24,685 bases of DNA from UBA5738 sp049641805 (GCA_049641805.1 JBARNX010000030.1:1-24685), one strand, 5' to 3'; positions 1 through 7,906 are shown, counted from the first letter of the stretch. Program-made: numbers and translations. Notes: a model not told the origin generated them from the letters alone.

Positions 1-439
1 ATCTCTCTTTGATTTACCCAGTTTTAAAAAGTAATCGATTTGAGACCGTTCGGCCAATGACAGATGCCCCGCGTTTTTGTCTCATTTTTCCAAATTCTTG
101 CACACAAAGTGATCGGATTCAAATGCGGGTTCACCAGGAAATTATTTGTAGAAAATAGCAATTTAGTTAGTTTGATAATTTAGTACATTTGCGTATTGGG
201 TAAATGATGCGATGATGTTTCGAGTTAAGCATTTCATACCCGGATAATAGCGAGTTCTTGAGGGCAACGAACGCAATGTTGATTCAATGGAACAAATCAT
301 CCATTTTGAAAATAATATGTTGCTTTCGCCCCTTTATACTCAAAAAAAACCATAAGACGGCAAATGCTGTCTTTCTCTGTTTTTATAATCTATTGAAAAT
401 TTGGCTATTTTGTTATAAAAAATAAATTGGAGGATATAT
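1..439. other. AT-rich intergenic stretch at left edge
   Basis: No convincing gene was found on either strand. One frame is open from base 2 and closes at base 34 with a short tail (SLFDLPSFKK), so it could be the last codons of a gene outside the window, but it is too short to judge. A TATAAT hexamer at 384-389 and a TTGAAA...TATAAA pair (393-398, 414-419, spacer 15) are the best promoter candidates for the small gene at 440. Confidence 0.5.
355..385 (+). terminator. possible rho-independent terminator
   Basis: A 7-bp stem (AGACGGC 355-361 with GCTGTCT 366-372, one G-U pair) closes an AAAT loop and is followed by a T-rich tract. It would end a transcript coming from left of the window. Confidence 0.45.
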
Positions 440-592
440 ATGTTTATACGAACGAATGGGGAATGGTTGACATGTTCGGAATGTGGCGAAAAAGTCAATA
501 CCAGGTTTGCCGATTTGCATCCCGCTCATTGTCGTGCAAGGATGGCTCCTAAAAATGAAAATCCAGAAGAAATTGCAAGATCATATACCTAA
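440..592 (+). CDS. 50-residue putative zinc-binding protein
   Basis: A short gene starts at ATG 440, 6 nt after a perfect GGAGG (429-433), and stops at TAA 590-592. The core of the product reads C12-S-E-C15-G then, after an 11-residue gap, H27-P-A-H30-C31, a spacing that suggests one zinc-binding knuckle of the C2H2/C2HC kind. Family unknown. A terminator hairpin overlaps its stop codon, so the unit ORF plus RBS plus terminator is self-consistent. An overlapping frame at 483-668 has no ribosome site and is less likely to be real. This is one of only three genes here with a clear SD motif, although the local 16S rRNA lacks the matching anti-SD. Function is not inferred beyond metal binding. 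Confidence 0.7.
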   Translation: MFIRTNGEWLTCSECGEKVNTRFADLHPAHCRARMAPKNENPEEIARSYT

Positions 593-608
593 ATCAGGTA
601 TTTTTTTT
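585..608 (+). terminator. terminator overlapping the stop codon of the 440 gene
   Basis: ATACCT (585-590) pairs perfectly with AGGTAT (596-601) around a 5-nt loop and is followed by eight T. The stop codon TAA 590-592 lies at the stem-loop junction. Confidence 0.7.
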
Positions 609-812
609 ACGCGGATGGACAAGGGTGGACAACGCAGGGCTTTTCAAGATGGGGATTTTGAAGTATAATGAATACTCTTCAATTAACAATTATCAGTTTT
701 CAGTTTTCAATGAATTTTCAATTTAACATTTAGTCAAACATTCTTGCCTCCGTTTCTTTAGTTTGAAAATTGGTTCATTGTTCATTCATTAAAAATTGAA
801 AATTGAAAACTA
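609..812. other. AT-rich spacer with simple repeats before uvrA
   Basis: The spacer is made of short reiterated words such as CAGTTTTCA, TTTTCAATTT and AAATTGAAAATTGAAAA. No SD motif precedes the uvrA start and no convincing promoter was found. Similar low-complexity A/T word runs lie at 5621-5647 and 6473-6500. Confidence 0.5.
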
Positions 813-3707
813 ATGGATTCGGATTTCATCGAGCTTTCGGGCGTTCGAGTGCACAATTTGAAAAATATCAGCGTCAAGATCCCCAAAAACAAATTGGTGG
901 TGATTTGCGGCATATCCGGGTCGGGAAAGTCGTCGCTGGCGTTTGATACGATCTTTAATGAGGGACAGCGGCGGTATTTGGAAAGTCTTTCTTCATATGC
1001 GCGGCAATTTTTGGGTGGCTTGAAAAAACCGGATGTGGAAAAAATCAGCGGGTTGTCGCCCACGATCGCGGTGAACCAGAAAACCATTTCGTCCAATCCG
1101 CGCTCAACCGTGGGAACCTTGACCGAGATCTATGATTACCTGCGCTTGCTTTATTCGCATATCGGCATTGTACACTGTCCTAAATGCGGCAAGCCGGTTA
1201 CCACGCAAACCCCGGATCATATGGCGGATCGGATTTTTGCCATGGCGCTGGAATTTGAAACCACATTGATCGCGCCCATTGTCAGCGCCAAAAAAGGCCA
1301 GCATCAGGGAGTTTTGGAAGAAATCTATCGCAGCGGCTGGCCGCAAATTATCATTGACGGCATTGTTTATCCCGGCGATGAAGGCAAGGAAAAAATTCTT
1401 GATAAAAATAAATTCCATACTATCGGCGTGCCGATCGATAAATTCGACCTGAAAAAATTTAAGCAAGACATTAAAATTAATAAAAAGAAGACCTCCAAAG
1501 CCGAACAGGAAGCAATGGCGACCAAAAAAAAGAAATTGGAAGGCGTGATCAAGGAAGAAAAGGAACGCATTTTGACTTCGGTTAAAAAAGCTTTGGAGAT
1601 GGGCAAGGGAAGGATCAATGTGTCTCAAAAAATCGGCAAAATCGAGAAAAAGGAATCTTTTTCGAGTTTTTTCTCCTGTCCGGACTGCCAGGTATCCTTG
1701 CCCGATATCGAACCCAAGATATTTTCATTCAACAGTCCTTATGGCGCTTGCAAAACTTGCCAAGGTTTGGGTAAGTTGGCCAAGGTAAACCGGGAATTGG
1801 TTTTGAATCCGCGCCTGTCTTTGAACGAGGGCGCGATATTGCCGTGGTTTTCGCTCGGCCGCTGGACTTTGCGGACATTGGGCGTGCCTCATCAAAAATG
1901 GTCGCTGGAAAAACTAGCGGAGAAGGAGAGTTTTTCGCTGAATGTTCCATTCAAAGAATTGCCGGAGAACATTCAGCAGCTGGTTTTGTTCGGAGACAAG
2001 AAACATAGCGATTACGAAGCGATCATTCCGCGAATGGAACGCGCGTATCGCGAAACCACCTCGGAATATCTGCGCGCGGAAATTTCAAAATATATGTCCG
2101 AAATCGCCTGCCCCGATTGCGGCGGCGCGAGGTTATCGCCCGAAGCTTTGGCGGTAAAGGTGGGAGGAAAAAGCATTTATGAAGCTTCGTCAATGCCTGT
2201 GCGCGATGAAATCGCTTTCTTTAAAAAAATGCAAGGCGAATTGCCCGCCAAACAGAAAGAAGTGGCCGAATCGATTTTGCGGGAGATTTGCAAGCGACTG
2301 GGTTTCTTGGTTGAAGTGGGGGTGGATTATATCGATTTGGCGCGGGAGGCTACCACATTGTCCGTGGGCGAGAACCAGCGCATACGGCTGGCTTGCCAGT
2401 TGGGATCGGCGCTTTCGGGCGTGATTTATGTTTTGGACGAACCCACGGTCGGCTTGCATCAGCGCGATGTCGACCGCTTGATCGGCGCGTTGCAAAAACT
2501 CAAAGAACTGAAAAATACCGTGATCGTGGTCGAGCACGACGAACAAGTGATGAAAGCCGCGGATTGGGTTATCGAAATCGGTCCGGCCGCGGGAATTCAC
2601 GGCGGAAAAGTGGTTTTTGAAGGCACGCCGGCGCAATTGTTGAAAGCCGACACTTTGACCGGAAAATATTTGTCCGAAAGACTCATGGTTTCCACCGGGT
2701 TCAAGAAAAAAGAAATAACCGACCGCACGCTTTGGATGCAATTGACCGGCGCAAATCAATTCACGCTGAAAAACATTGACCTGAAAATTCCGCTTGGCAA
2801 ATTGGTAACGGTTTGCGGCGTTTCCGGTTCGGGCAAAAGCACGCTGATCATTGACACGCTTTCAAGCATCCTGATGCGCGACATTATGCGCGCGCGCACG
2901 GTTCCGGGCAAATACGGCGAATTGAAAGGCGCGGAGCGCTTGAATAAAGCGGTTTTGGTGGATCAAAGCCCAATCGGCAAAACTCCGCGTTCGAATCCGG
3001 CTACCTATACCGGCGTCTTTAACCATATTCGCGAACTCTACACCCGCACGCGCGATTCGCAAATGCGCGGTTTCACCGCCGGTCACTTTTCTTTTAATAC
3101 GCAGAAAGGCCGCTGTCCGGCTTGCCAAGGCGAAGGCTGGCAAAAAGTGGAAATGTATTTTTTGCCCGATGTCTATGTGGAATGCGAACTTTGCAAAGGA
3201 CAGAGATTCACTTCCGAGGTGCTGGCGGCGAAATATCACGACAAAAATATTGCTGATGTTTTGAATATGAGCATTGACGAGGCTAAAACATTTTTTACCG
3301 ACATTCCGGTCATTAGCGATAAAATGCAACTGCTTTCCGATATCGGCTTGGGTTATTTGAAATTAGGTCAATCCGCTCCCAGCTTGTCGGGCGGAGAAGC
3401 CCAGCGCATCAAACTTGCCAGCGAGCTGGCCAAGCGCGATACGGGCAATACTGTTTACATTCTGGATGAACCAACCGTAGGCCTGCATTTTGACGATACC
3501 AAAAAACTCTTGATCATCCTGCGCCGGCTGGTGGAAAAAGGCAACACGGTCATAATCATCGAACACAACCTCCAAATAGTGAAAGAAAGCGACTGGTGCA
3601 TCGAACTCGGTCCGGACGGCGGGGACAAGGGCGGCAAAATCATCTTTACCGGTACTCCCGAAGAATTAAAAAAATCCCGCACTCCCACGGCAAAATTCCT
3701 GAAATAA
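813..3707 (+). CDS. uvrA: excinuclease ABC subunit UvrA
   Basis: UvrA is the damage-recognition ATPase of nucleotide excision repair; it loads UvrB on lesions. The 964-residue product shows both ABC modules: Walker A GISGSGKS at 33-40 and GVSGSGKST at 669-677, Walker B VLDEP near 540-544 and ILDEP near 883-887, and the second signature LSGGE at 858-862. Zinc modules are C289xxC292...C313xxC316 and C768xxC771...C791xxC794, and there is an extra CPKC at 122-125. The first signature reads LSVGE (516-520) instead of the usual LSGGE. Length is normal for the family. The start ATG has no SD motif. uvrB and uvrC are not in the window. Confidence 0.97.
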   Translation: MDSDFIELSGVRVHNLKNISVKIPKNKLVVICGISGSGKSSLAFDTIFNEGQRRYLESLSSYARQFLGGLKKPDVEKISGLSPTIAVNQKTISSNPRSTVGTLTEIYDYLRLLYSHIGIVHCPKCGKPVTTQTPDHMADRIFAMALEFETTLIAPIVSAKKGQHQGVLEEIYRSGWPQIIIDGIVYPGDEGKEKILDKNKFHTIGVPIDKFDLKKFKQDIKINKKKTSKAEQEAMATKKKKLEGVIKEEKERILTSVKKALEMGKGRINVSQKIGKIEKKESFSSFFSCPDCQVSLPDIEPKIFSFNSPYGACKTCQGLGKLAKVNRELVLNPRLSLNEGAILPWFSLGRWTLRTLGVPHQKWSLEKLAEKESFSLNVPFKELPENIQQLVLFGDKKHSDYEAIIPRMERAYRETTSEYLRAEISKYMSEIACPDCGGARLSPEALAVKVGGKSIYEASSMPVRDEIAFFKKMQGELPAKQKEVAESILREICKRLGFLVEVGVDYIDLAREATTLSVGENQRIRLACQLGSALSGVIYVLDEPTVGLHQRDVDRLIGALQKLKELKNTVIVVEHDEQVMKAADWVIEIGPAAGIHGGKVVFEGTPAQLLKADTLTGKYLSERLMVSTGFKKKEITDRTLWMQLTGANQFTLKNIDLKIPLGKLVTVCGVSGSGKSTLIIDTLSSILMRDIMRARTVPGKYGELKGAERLNKAVLVDQSPIGKTPRSNPATYTGVFNHIRELYTRTRDSQMRGFTAGHFSFNTQKGRCPACQGEGWQKVEMYFLPDVYVECELCKGQRFTSEVLAAKYHDKNIADVLNMSIDEAKTFFTDIPVISDKMQLLSDIGLGYLKLGQSAPSLSGGEAQRIKLASELAKRDTGNTVYILDEPTVGLHFDDTKKLLIILRRLVEKGNTVIIIEHNLQIVKESDWCIELGPDGGDKGGKIIFTGTPEELKKSRTPTAKFLK

Positions 3708-3770
3708 TTTTCATATAATTTCCGATTGTTAAATTTTTTAGCGACCGCAAAAAATGTAAGGAAATTGAAT

Positions 3771-3799
3771 TTGATTTTTGAAGAAAGCGGGCGTAAAGT
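3771..3799 (+). promoter_or_regulatory. predicted promoter of NYN gene, leaderless start
   Basis: TTGATT (3771-3776), a 17-nt spacer and TAAAGT (3794-3799). The -10 box ends only 6 nt before ATG 3806, so transcription should start at or next to the start codon. Confidence 0.5.
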
Positions 3800-3805
3800 T
3801 AACCT

Positions 3806-4465
3806 ATGGATTTAAATGAATTCATTATCTCAAGCTTGGGCATTTATAAAAATAGATTCGGTAAAATTTATGGTTTTGTCGATTTTGGAAATGTAAATCA
3901 TTGGTTTGATAAAGACAGATACGGCGATAATGGCAATTTACTGGGAAAAGATAAATTTCTCATTGCGGATATCGAAAAACTTGGCGGATTTTTGGACTTG
4001 TTTTGCGAAAAAAAGCTTTTTTATTACGGTTTTGACAACACCCGCAAAGCATCGTGGCATATCCACAAAAAAGCTAAAAATTGCAGGTTTCTTAAAATAA
4101 CCAAACCGATCCAATCTATCAAGCATTACTTGGACGGCAATGAATTGAATAACTTGAAATCATCCGGTGAGTTTGGGCAGGATTACGGCGGGAAATTCAT
4201 AAAAATACCAAAAGGTAATTTTGATGTTGAGATAAGCGTAGATTCGATAAAGTTGCTTGATTATTATGATACTTTTTGCATATTTTCCGGCGATAGCGAT
4301 TTTGCATATTTGATAAAATATCTTGCCGGCAAAAGAAAAAAAATAATCGTATTTGCCTCGGGCAATGTTTATCACACATTAAGAGATCGGGCGGATTTAT
4401 ATATTAACGCGCAAAAAATCAAATCAATTATTACCCGCGAAAAACAAATCAAAACTAAATGTTAA
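3806..4465 (+). CDS. NYN-domain (PIN-like) protein
   Basis: The product (219 residues) looks like a NYN/LabA-type member of the PIN nuclease superfamily, whose members cut RNA with metal ions held by acidic residues. Visible motifs are VDFGN near the N-terminus (D26, N29), an acidic patch at D140-V-E and D146, and FSGDSDF (D163, D165) before the last core strand, followed by the IIVFASG strand at 180-186. No membrane segment. It stands alone between uvrA and rmuC with its own predicted promoter and a hairpin at the stop codon. Substrate cannot be inferred. The fold call is fairly secure, the nuclease activity is an inference from the conserved aspartates. Confidence 0.85.
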   Translation: MDLNEFIISSLGIYKNRFGKIYGFVDFGNVNHWFDKDRYGDNGNLLGKDKFLIADIEKLGGFLDLFCEKKLFYYGFDNTRKASWHIHKKAKNCRFLKITKPIQSIKHYLDGNELNNLKSSGEFGQDYGGKFIKIPKGNFDVEISVDSIKLLDYYDTFCIFSGDSDFAYLIKYLAGKRKKIIVFASGNVYHTLRDRADLYINAQKIKSIITREKQIKTKC

Positions 4466-4489
4466 ACTCCGCTTTTTAAGGCGGAGTTT
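4464..4489 (+). terminator. hairpin at the NYN stop codon
   Basis: A perfect 9-bp stem AAACTCCGC (4464-4472) / GCGGAGTTT (4481-4489) with an 8-nt loop begins inside the stop codon. It lacks a T run, so it may protect the 3' end or terminate weakly. Confidence 0.5.
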
Positions 4490-4529
4490 GGATATCGGAC
4501 CCAAATCCATGGGCAGGGCAACCTTTCGA

Positions 4530-4560
4530 TTGCAACTAAATTATAACAAGTGCGTATAAT
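4530..4560 (+). promoter_or_regulatory. predicted promoter of rmuC
   Basis: Consensus -10 TATAAT (4555-4560) with a possible -35 TTGCAA (4530-4535) at a long 19-nt spacing. The -10 ends 11 nt before ATG 4572, which predicts a leader of only about 4-5 nt. Confidence 0.5.
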
Positions 4561-4571
4561 TTGTCAATTTT

Positions 4572-5618
4572 ATGGACACAATAACATTATTGCTTTTTAT
4601 CGCGGTGATTGCCGCGCTGGCAGCGCAAACTTGGATTTTGCTGCGCAAAAAACGGGGCGAGGAACTTCCCAAAAACGACGCGGCCATGGCGATGTTGCAA
4701 CAGCAGTTGAATCAAGTGTCGCAAACGCTGGATACCAAGCTTGCCGAATCCAATCGGGCGATGCAGGAGCAGTTCGGGCAAAGTTTTGCCGTGATTAAGG
4801 ATGTCACCCAAAAACTCACCGAATTGGACAGCACCAACAAGCAGGTGGTGGGTTTTGCGCAACAACTGCAATCGCTGGAAAACATTCTCAAAAACCCCAA
4901 ACAGCGGGGGATTTTGGGCGAGTATTATTTGGAAACCGTGCTGAAAAATGTTTTGCCGCCGAATTCGTTTCAAATGCAGTACAAATTCAAGAACGGCGAA
5001 ATCGTGGATGCCGCGGTTTTCGTGAAAGACAAGATCATCCCGATTGATTCCAAATTTTCTCTGGAAAACTACAACCGCATCGTTAACGAAAAAGACGAAA
5101 CCAACAAGATTGCTTTAGAAAAAATTTTCAAGGCTGATTTGAAATTGCGCATTGACGAGACTTCGAAATACATCCGACCCAGCGAAAACACCATGGAATT
5201 CGCCTTGATGTTCATTCCCTCGGAAGGCATTTACTATGATTTGTTGATAAACGAAGTCGGATCGGTCAAAGTTAATACGCGCGACCTACTGGAATACGCT
5301 TTTCAGGAGAAGCATGTGATCATAGTTTCGCCCACTAATTTCCTGGCCTATCTCCAAACCGTTTTACAAGGTTTGAGAGCCTTGCAAATCGAGGAGTCGG
5401 CCAAAGAGATACGCCAGCGCGTGGAAATGCTGGGAAAGCATTTATGCGCCTATAACGAGTATCTGGATAAGCTTGGAACCCACTTGACCACCTCGGTCAA
5501 TGCCTACAACGCCGCCGCCAAGGAATTCACCAAAATCGATAAAGATGTGCTCAAAATCACCGGCAGCGACCGCGAAAAAATAGCGAATGGACAAGTAGAT
5601 AAACCAACTTTGGATTAA
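4572..5618 (+). CDS. rmuC: RmuC-family DNA recombination protein
   Basis: RmuC proteins limit rearrangements at inverted repeats and carry a restriction-endonuclease-like core. The 348-residue product has an N-terminal membrane helix (about 4-22), a coiled coil (about 38-110), then the core: GILGEYYLE (E117), VDAAVF (D146) and IPIDSKFS (D159, K161), which is an E...D...DxK nuclease-type pattern. The C-terminal part with FMFIPSEG-like and IVSPTNFLAYL segments is typical of the family. It is shorter than E. coli RmuC, mainly in the coiled coil. The start lies directly after a good -10 box and no SD is present. It is followed 40 nt later by an S23-family gene. Confidence 0.92.
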   Translation: MDTITLLLFIAVIAALAAQTWILLRKKRGEELPKNDAAMAMLQQQLNQVSQTLDTKLAESNRAMQEQFGQSFAVIKDVTQKLTELDSTNKQVVGFAQQLQSLENILKNPKQRGILGEYYLETVLKNVLPPNSFQMQYKFKNGEIVDAAVFVKDKIIPIDSKFSLENYNRIVNEKDETNKIALEKIFKADLKLRIDETSKYIRPSENTMEFALMFIPSEGIYYDLLINEVGSVKVNTRDLLEYAFQEKHVIIVSPTNFLAYLQTVLQGLRALQIEESAKEIRQRVEMLGKHLCAYNEYLDKLGTHLTTSVNAYNAAAKEFTKIDKDVLKITGSDREKIANGQVDKPTLD

Positions 5619-5627
5619 CTTTTGACT

Positions 5628-5647
5628 TTTAACCTTTAACTATTAAC
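5628..5647. repeat. 20-bp low-complexity repeat, copy 1
   Basis: TTTAACCTTTAACTATTAAC, identical to 6474-6493. Both copies sit just after a gene and belong to a run of TTAAC words. Confidence 0.7.
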
Positions 5648-5658
5648 AAAATGCTAAA

Positions 5659-6027
5659 ATGGATAATAATTATGGGTTCAGATTTCGTGAATGGAATATT
5701 TATAATGATGCAAGAAAATTTAAAAGGGAAATTTATTTAATTGTAAATAAATTTCCAAGGGATGAAAAATTCGGAATAATAGACCAGGCAAAAAGAGCAT
5801 CGGTATCAATAGTCCTCAATATTGCCGAAAGTGCCAATAAAAACACAGACAGAGATATGCGGTTATATATAAACCGAGCCCATTGTTCTTTGGATGAAGT
5901 TGTAGCTTGCGCTGATTGCGCTCTGGACGAAAATTTTATTGATAATTCTATCCATCAACGCATTTTAGAAATGGCAAGTAATTTAGCAAAGCGACTCAAT
6001 GGATTTACAAAATATCTGTCGAAATAG
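5659..6027 (+). CDS. four-helix-bundle (S23 / rRNA intervening-sequence) protein
   Basis: The 122-residue product matches the S23-type four-helix-bundle family first found in genes inside 23S rRNA intervening sequences: an N-terminal REWNIYNDARKFKREIY segment, then the hallmark DQAKRASVSIVLNIAES (about 42-58), YINRAHCSLDEV (about 70-81) and a C-terminal LAKRLNGFTKYL. Molecular role in the family is poorly known; RNA or protein binding is suspected. It follows rmuC by 40 nt. A second, more diverged member lies at 7974-8381. The start ATG 5659 is chosen because an in-frame extension is not available; no SD. Confidence 0.85.
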   Translation: MDNNYGFRFREWNIYNDARKFKREIYLIVNKFPRDEKFGIIDQAKRASVSIVLNIAESANKNTDRDMRLYINRAHCSLDEVVACADCALDENFIDNSIHQRILEMASNLAKRLNGFTKYLSK

Positions 6028-6085
6028 AATGCATTTTGAGTTTTGTAAATAGTTAAAAATTAATGGTTAACAGTTGCCCCCAAAA

Positions 6086-6117
6086 TTGACTTTTTAGGCA
6101 AATTGTTATAGTATAAT
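6086..6117 (+). promoter_or_regulatory. predicted promoter of rplU
   Basis: -35 TTGACT (6086-6091) with either TATAGT (6107-6112, spacer 15) or TATAAT (6112-6117, spacer 20). The leader to ATG 6153 would be about 30 nt without SD. Confidence 0.5.
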
Positions 6118-6152
6118 CAAGTTAAACTAATCTTAATAAATAATACAAACTC

Positions 6153-6470
6153 ATGTTGGCAGTAATCAAAACCGGCGGAAAGCAGTATATTGTTACCCCG
6201 GGACAAAAATTGAAAGTGGAGAAATTGGAAGGGGAAGCGGGCGCTCCGATTAAATTCGAAGAGATTCTGCTCGTGGAAAGCGACGACAAAAAGGTGGAAA
6301 TCGGCGAACCGGTTGTGAAAGGCGCCACCGTAGCCGCCAAAATCGTGGAACAAACCAAAGGCCCCAAAGTAATCGCCTACAAATACAAGGCCAAGAAACG
6401 CTATCATCTGAAAAAGGGCCACAGACAGCAACTGACCGAAGTGGAAATAACGGGTATTGAAATCAAATAA
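6153..6470 (+). CDS. rplU: 50S ribosomal protein L21 (bL21)
   Basis: bL21 binds 23S rRNA in the large subunit. The product (105 residues) has the standard length and motifs: MLAVIKTGGKQY at the start, a central VVKGATVAAKIVEQTKGPK segment and the basic YKAKKRYHLKKGHRQ stretch (about 77-91) followed by TEVEITGI. In most bacteria rplU is next to rpmA (L27); here it stands alone and ends at a strong terminator. No SD motif precedes the start. Confidence 0.97.
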   Translation: MLAVIKTGGKQYIVTPGQKLKVEKLEGEAGAPIKFEEILLVESDDKKVEIGEPVVKGATVAAKIVEQTKGPKVIAYKYKAKKRYHLKKGHRQQLTEVEITGIEIK

Positions 6471-6473
6471 ACA

Positions 6474-6493
6474 TTTAACCTTTAACTATTAAC
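6474..6493. repeat. 20-bp low-complexity repeat, copy 2
   Basis: Identical to 5628-5647; lies between the rplU stop codon and the terminator. Confidence 0.7.
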
Positions 6494-6500
6494 TATTAGC

Positions 6501-6528
6501 AAAAAGCCGTCCGAAAGGACGGCTTTTT
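6501..6528. terminator. bidirectional terminator between rplU and the coiled-coil gene
   Basis: A perfect 12-bp stem (6501-6512 with 6517-6528) closes a GAAA tetraloop, with A5 on one side and T5 on the other, so it can end rplU and the convergent gene at 6549. Confidence 0.9.
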
Positions 6529-6548
6529 GATCGCAATTTTTTTAAATT

Positions 6549-6872
6549 TCAAACTTTGCGTTTTAAAATTTCCACTTCGGCACGCAAATTCATCAAATCA
6601 ATGTTGCGCGCGGCGCCCGCTAAATTTGCTTCAATCCGAGCTTGTCCGGCCTTCAACTCGGCAACATCTCGCTCGACACCCCCAATTCTCTCAATCTGCT
6701 CTAAAAATCCCTGCTGCATTTTTATCAATAACTGTTCGGAGGTATCATCAATCTTTTTATCAAGTATGCCAAACTTGGTGTCAATCTTTTTGTCCAGAGT
6801 TGAAAAACCCGCCGCCATTATTTGCGCCAGCGATTCCAAAGTTACCGGTTGTTTTTTTGATGATTTTGCCAT
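6549..6872 (-). CDS. coiled-coil protein of unknown function
   Basis: The product (107 residues) starts MAKSSKKQPVTLESLAQIMA, then is almost entirely heptad-like: repeated IDTKFGILDKKIDDTS units, a Q/E-rich middle and a C-terminal helix LMNLRAEVEILKRKV. No membrane segment, no catalytic motif. It resembles small coiled-coil proteins often seen in Patescibacteria genomes; function unknown. It has its own near-consensus promoter and shares a terminator with rplU, so it is a single-gene unit. Confidence 0.75.
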   Translation of the reverse strand: MAKSSKKQPVTLESLAQIMAAGFSTLDKKIDTKFGILDKKIDDTSEQLLIKMQQGFLEQIERIGGVERDVAELKAGQARIEANLAGAARNIDLMNLRAEVEILKRKV

Positions 6873-6891
6873 TGTCGCGAATTATATTTTG

Positions 6892-6921
6892 ATTATATAA
6901 AACCCGCCGCCGCCCTGTCAA
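6892..6921 (-). promoter_or_regulatory. consensus promoter of the coiled-coil gene
   Basis: On the minus strand TTGACA (6916-6921), an 18-nt GC-rich spacer and TATAAT (6892-6897). Predicted leader about 13 nt, with no SD. Confidence 0.8.
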
Positions 6922-6959
6922 TTTCAACGAATGTAACTACTCACTGGGATTTGCATTTT

Positions 6960-6996
6960 AAGGGTCTATCCCCTGTGTACTCGCAGGGGTTAGACC
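6960..6996 (+). repeat. GGGTCTA palindromic repeat, copy A
   Basis: Pattern AAGGGTCTA-T-CCCC ... GGGG-T-TAGACC around a GTGTACTCGC core. The same family occurs at 7024-7063 (inverted), 9745-9784 and 17631-17671. The sequence TTGCATTT just before it is also present before the 17631 copy. Confidence 0.8.
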
Positions 6997-7023
6997 ATTG
7001 TAAAGAATTACGAATGCAAAATT

Positions 7024-7063
7024 GAAGGGTCTAACCCTCGCATTAACGAGGGATAGACCCTTC
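7024..7063 (-). repeat. GGGTCTA palindromic repeat, copy B (inverted)
   Basis: Read on the minus strand it is GAAGGGTCTATCCCTCG... ending TAGACCCTTC, in the same sense as copies A and C, so A and B form an inverted pair inside the MITE-like element, as in REPIN doublets. Confidence 0.8.
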
Positions 7064-7080
7064 AATTTTAAACCCAGTGA

Positions 7081-7200
7081 GTGGTTACCAACAAATTTTC
7101 CGCCAAATTTGATGGAATTGAGTATAAAGCATTGTTTAAACATCAACCCGCAGGAGATACGATTAAAAGCTTTATTATCGATGGGTACGATATATCTTAA
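7081..7200 (+). pseudogene. possible 3' remnant of a protein gene
   Basis: A 39-codon frame begins with a GTG inside the right terminal repeat of the MITE-like element and ends at TAA 7198-7200. Its tail (KFDGIEYKALFKHQPAGDTI...DGYDIS) looks like real protein, and a terminator follows. No 5' part is visible upstream of the element. It may instead be chance. Confidence 0.3.
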
Positions 7201-7216
7201 GGCAACCATATCCATT

Positions 7217-7249
7217 CCTTCAAGAATTAATTCTTTGAAGGTCTTTTTT
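7217..7249 (+). terminator. terminator after the 7081 remnant
   Basis: CCTTCAAGAA (7217-7226) pairs with TTCTTTGAAGG (7231-7241, one bulge) around TTAA, then TCTTTTTT. It is oriented for the plus strand, where no intact gene now exists, which supports a lost gene. Confidence 0.6.
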
Positions 7250-7309
7250 ATATGAAGTATCAAAGCGATTGATCAATTAAGTTTATACACAGGTCAGGAC
7301 TGTGCAACT

Positions 7310-7906
7310 TTATTTTCTTCCTTCCAATGCCGAAGTCAGGGTTTCTTCGTCGGCATATTCCAGTTCGCTGCCCATGGGGAGGCCCAAGCCGAGCTTGGTG
7401 ATCTTTTTGTTGAGAGGTTTTAAGATTTTGTCCAGATGCTGGATGGTGGTTTGGCCTTCGCTGGTCGGATTGATGGCCAGGATTATTTCATTTATTGATT
7501 TGCTGGTTTTGATACGGTTTTCCAGTTCGGCGATGCGCAATCCGGCCAGATTTTCTTTGCGAACGGCAGAGACCGTGCCGCCTAGAATAAAATACAAACC
7601 TTTGTAGATTTTTGTTTTCTCTATCGACGCCAGGTCGGTTTCATTGGCCACCACGCAAAGCAAAGATTTGTCGCGCTTTCCGTCCGCGCAAACCGAACAC
7701 AACGGTTTTTCCGATTCATAGACATTGAAACATATCGGGCAGGTTTTGATATTGTTCTTCAGATCGGCAATTGCCTGGATCAATTCTTTGACCTTGGCAT
7801 TATCCAATCGCAAGACATAAAAAACCAGCCTGGCGGCGGTTCTCGGGCCGATCGTGGGAAACTTGCTAAACTTATCGATGAGATTTTGGATACTGGAAGA
7901 ATACAT
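7310..7906 (-). CDS. recR: recombination mediator RecR
   Basis: RecR acts with RecO (and RecF) to load RecA on gapped DNA. The 198-residue product has the normal length and layout: an N-terminal helix-hairpin-helix around FPTIGPRTAARLVFY (16-30), the zinc finger C56xxC59...C70xxC73, and a Toprim domain starting CVVANET (E89) with NPTSEGQTT (146-154) and GLGLPMGSELEYADEETL (173-190). It is the last gene of a minus-strand run dnaB - S23-like - recR and lies 67 nt after the middle gene. No SD. Confidence 0.96.
   Translation of the reverse strand: MYSSSIQNLIDKFSKFPTIGPRTAARLVFYVLRLDNAKVKELIQAIADLKNNIKTCPICFNVYESEKPLCSVCADGKRDKSLLCVVANETDLASIEKTKIYKGLYFILGGTVSAVRKENLAGLRIAELENRIKTSKSINEIILAINPTSEGQTTIQHLDKILKPLNKKITKLGLGLPMGSELEYADEETLTSALEGRK

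Larger units (their letters stand above)
6925..7096. mobile_element. MITE-like element with 16-bp terminal inverted repeats
   Basis: Ends GTAACTACTCACTGGG (6933-6948) and CCCAGTGAGTGGTTAC (7073-7088) are inverted repeats matching at 15 of 16 bases. They are flanked by a near-perfect direct repeat, CAACGAAT (6925-6932) and CAACAAAT (7089-7096), as a target-site duplication would be. Inside are two 37-40 bp palindromes in opposite orientation. It has no coding capacity, so it would need a transposase acting in trans. It sits just upstream of the promoter of the 6549 gene. Confidence 0.7.

Noticed and set aside
483..668. 61-codon frame overlapping the 440 gene
   Set aside because: No ribosome site, runs through the terminator, and the 440 frame has RBS and Cys/His motif.
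6925..7096. CRISPR-like repeat pair
   Set aside because: Only two palindromes in inverted orientation with terminal repeats; no regular array or cas gene.
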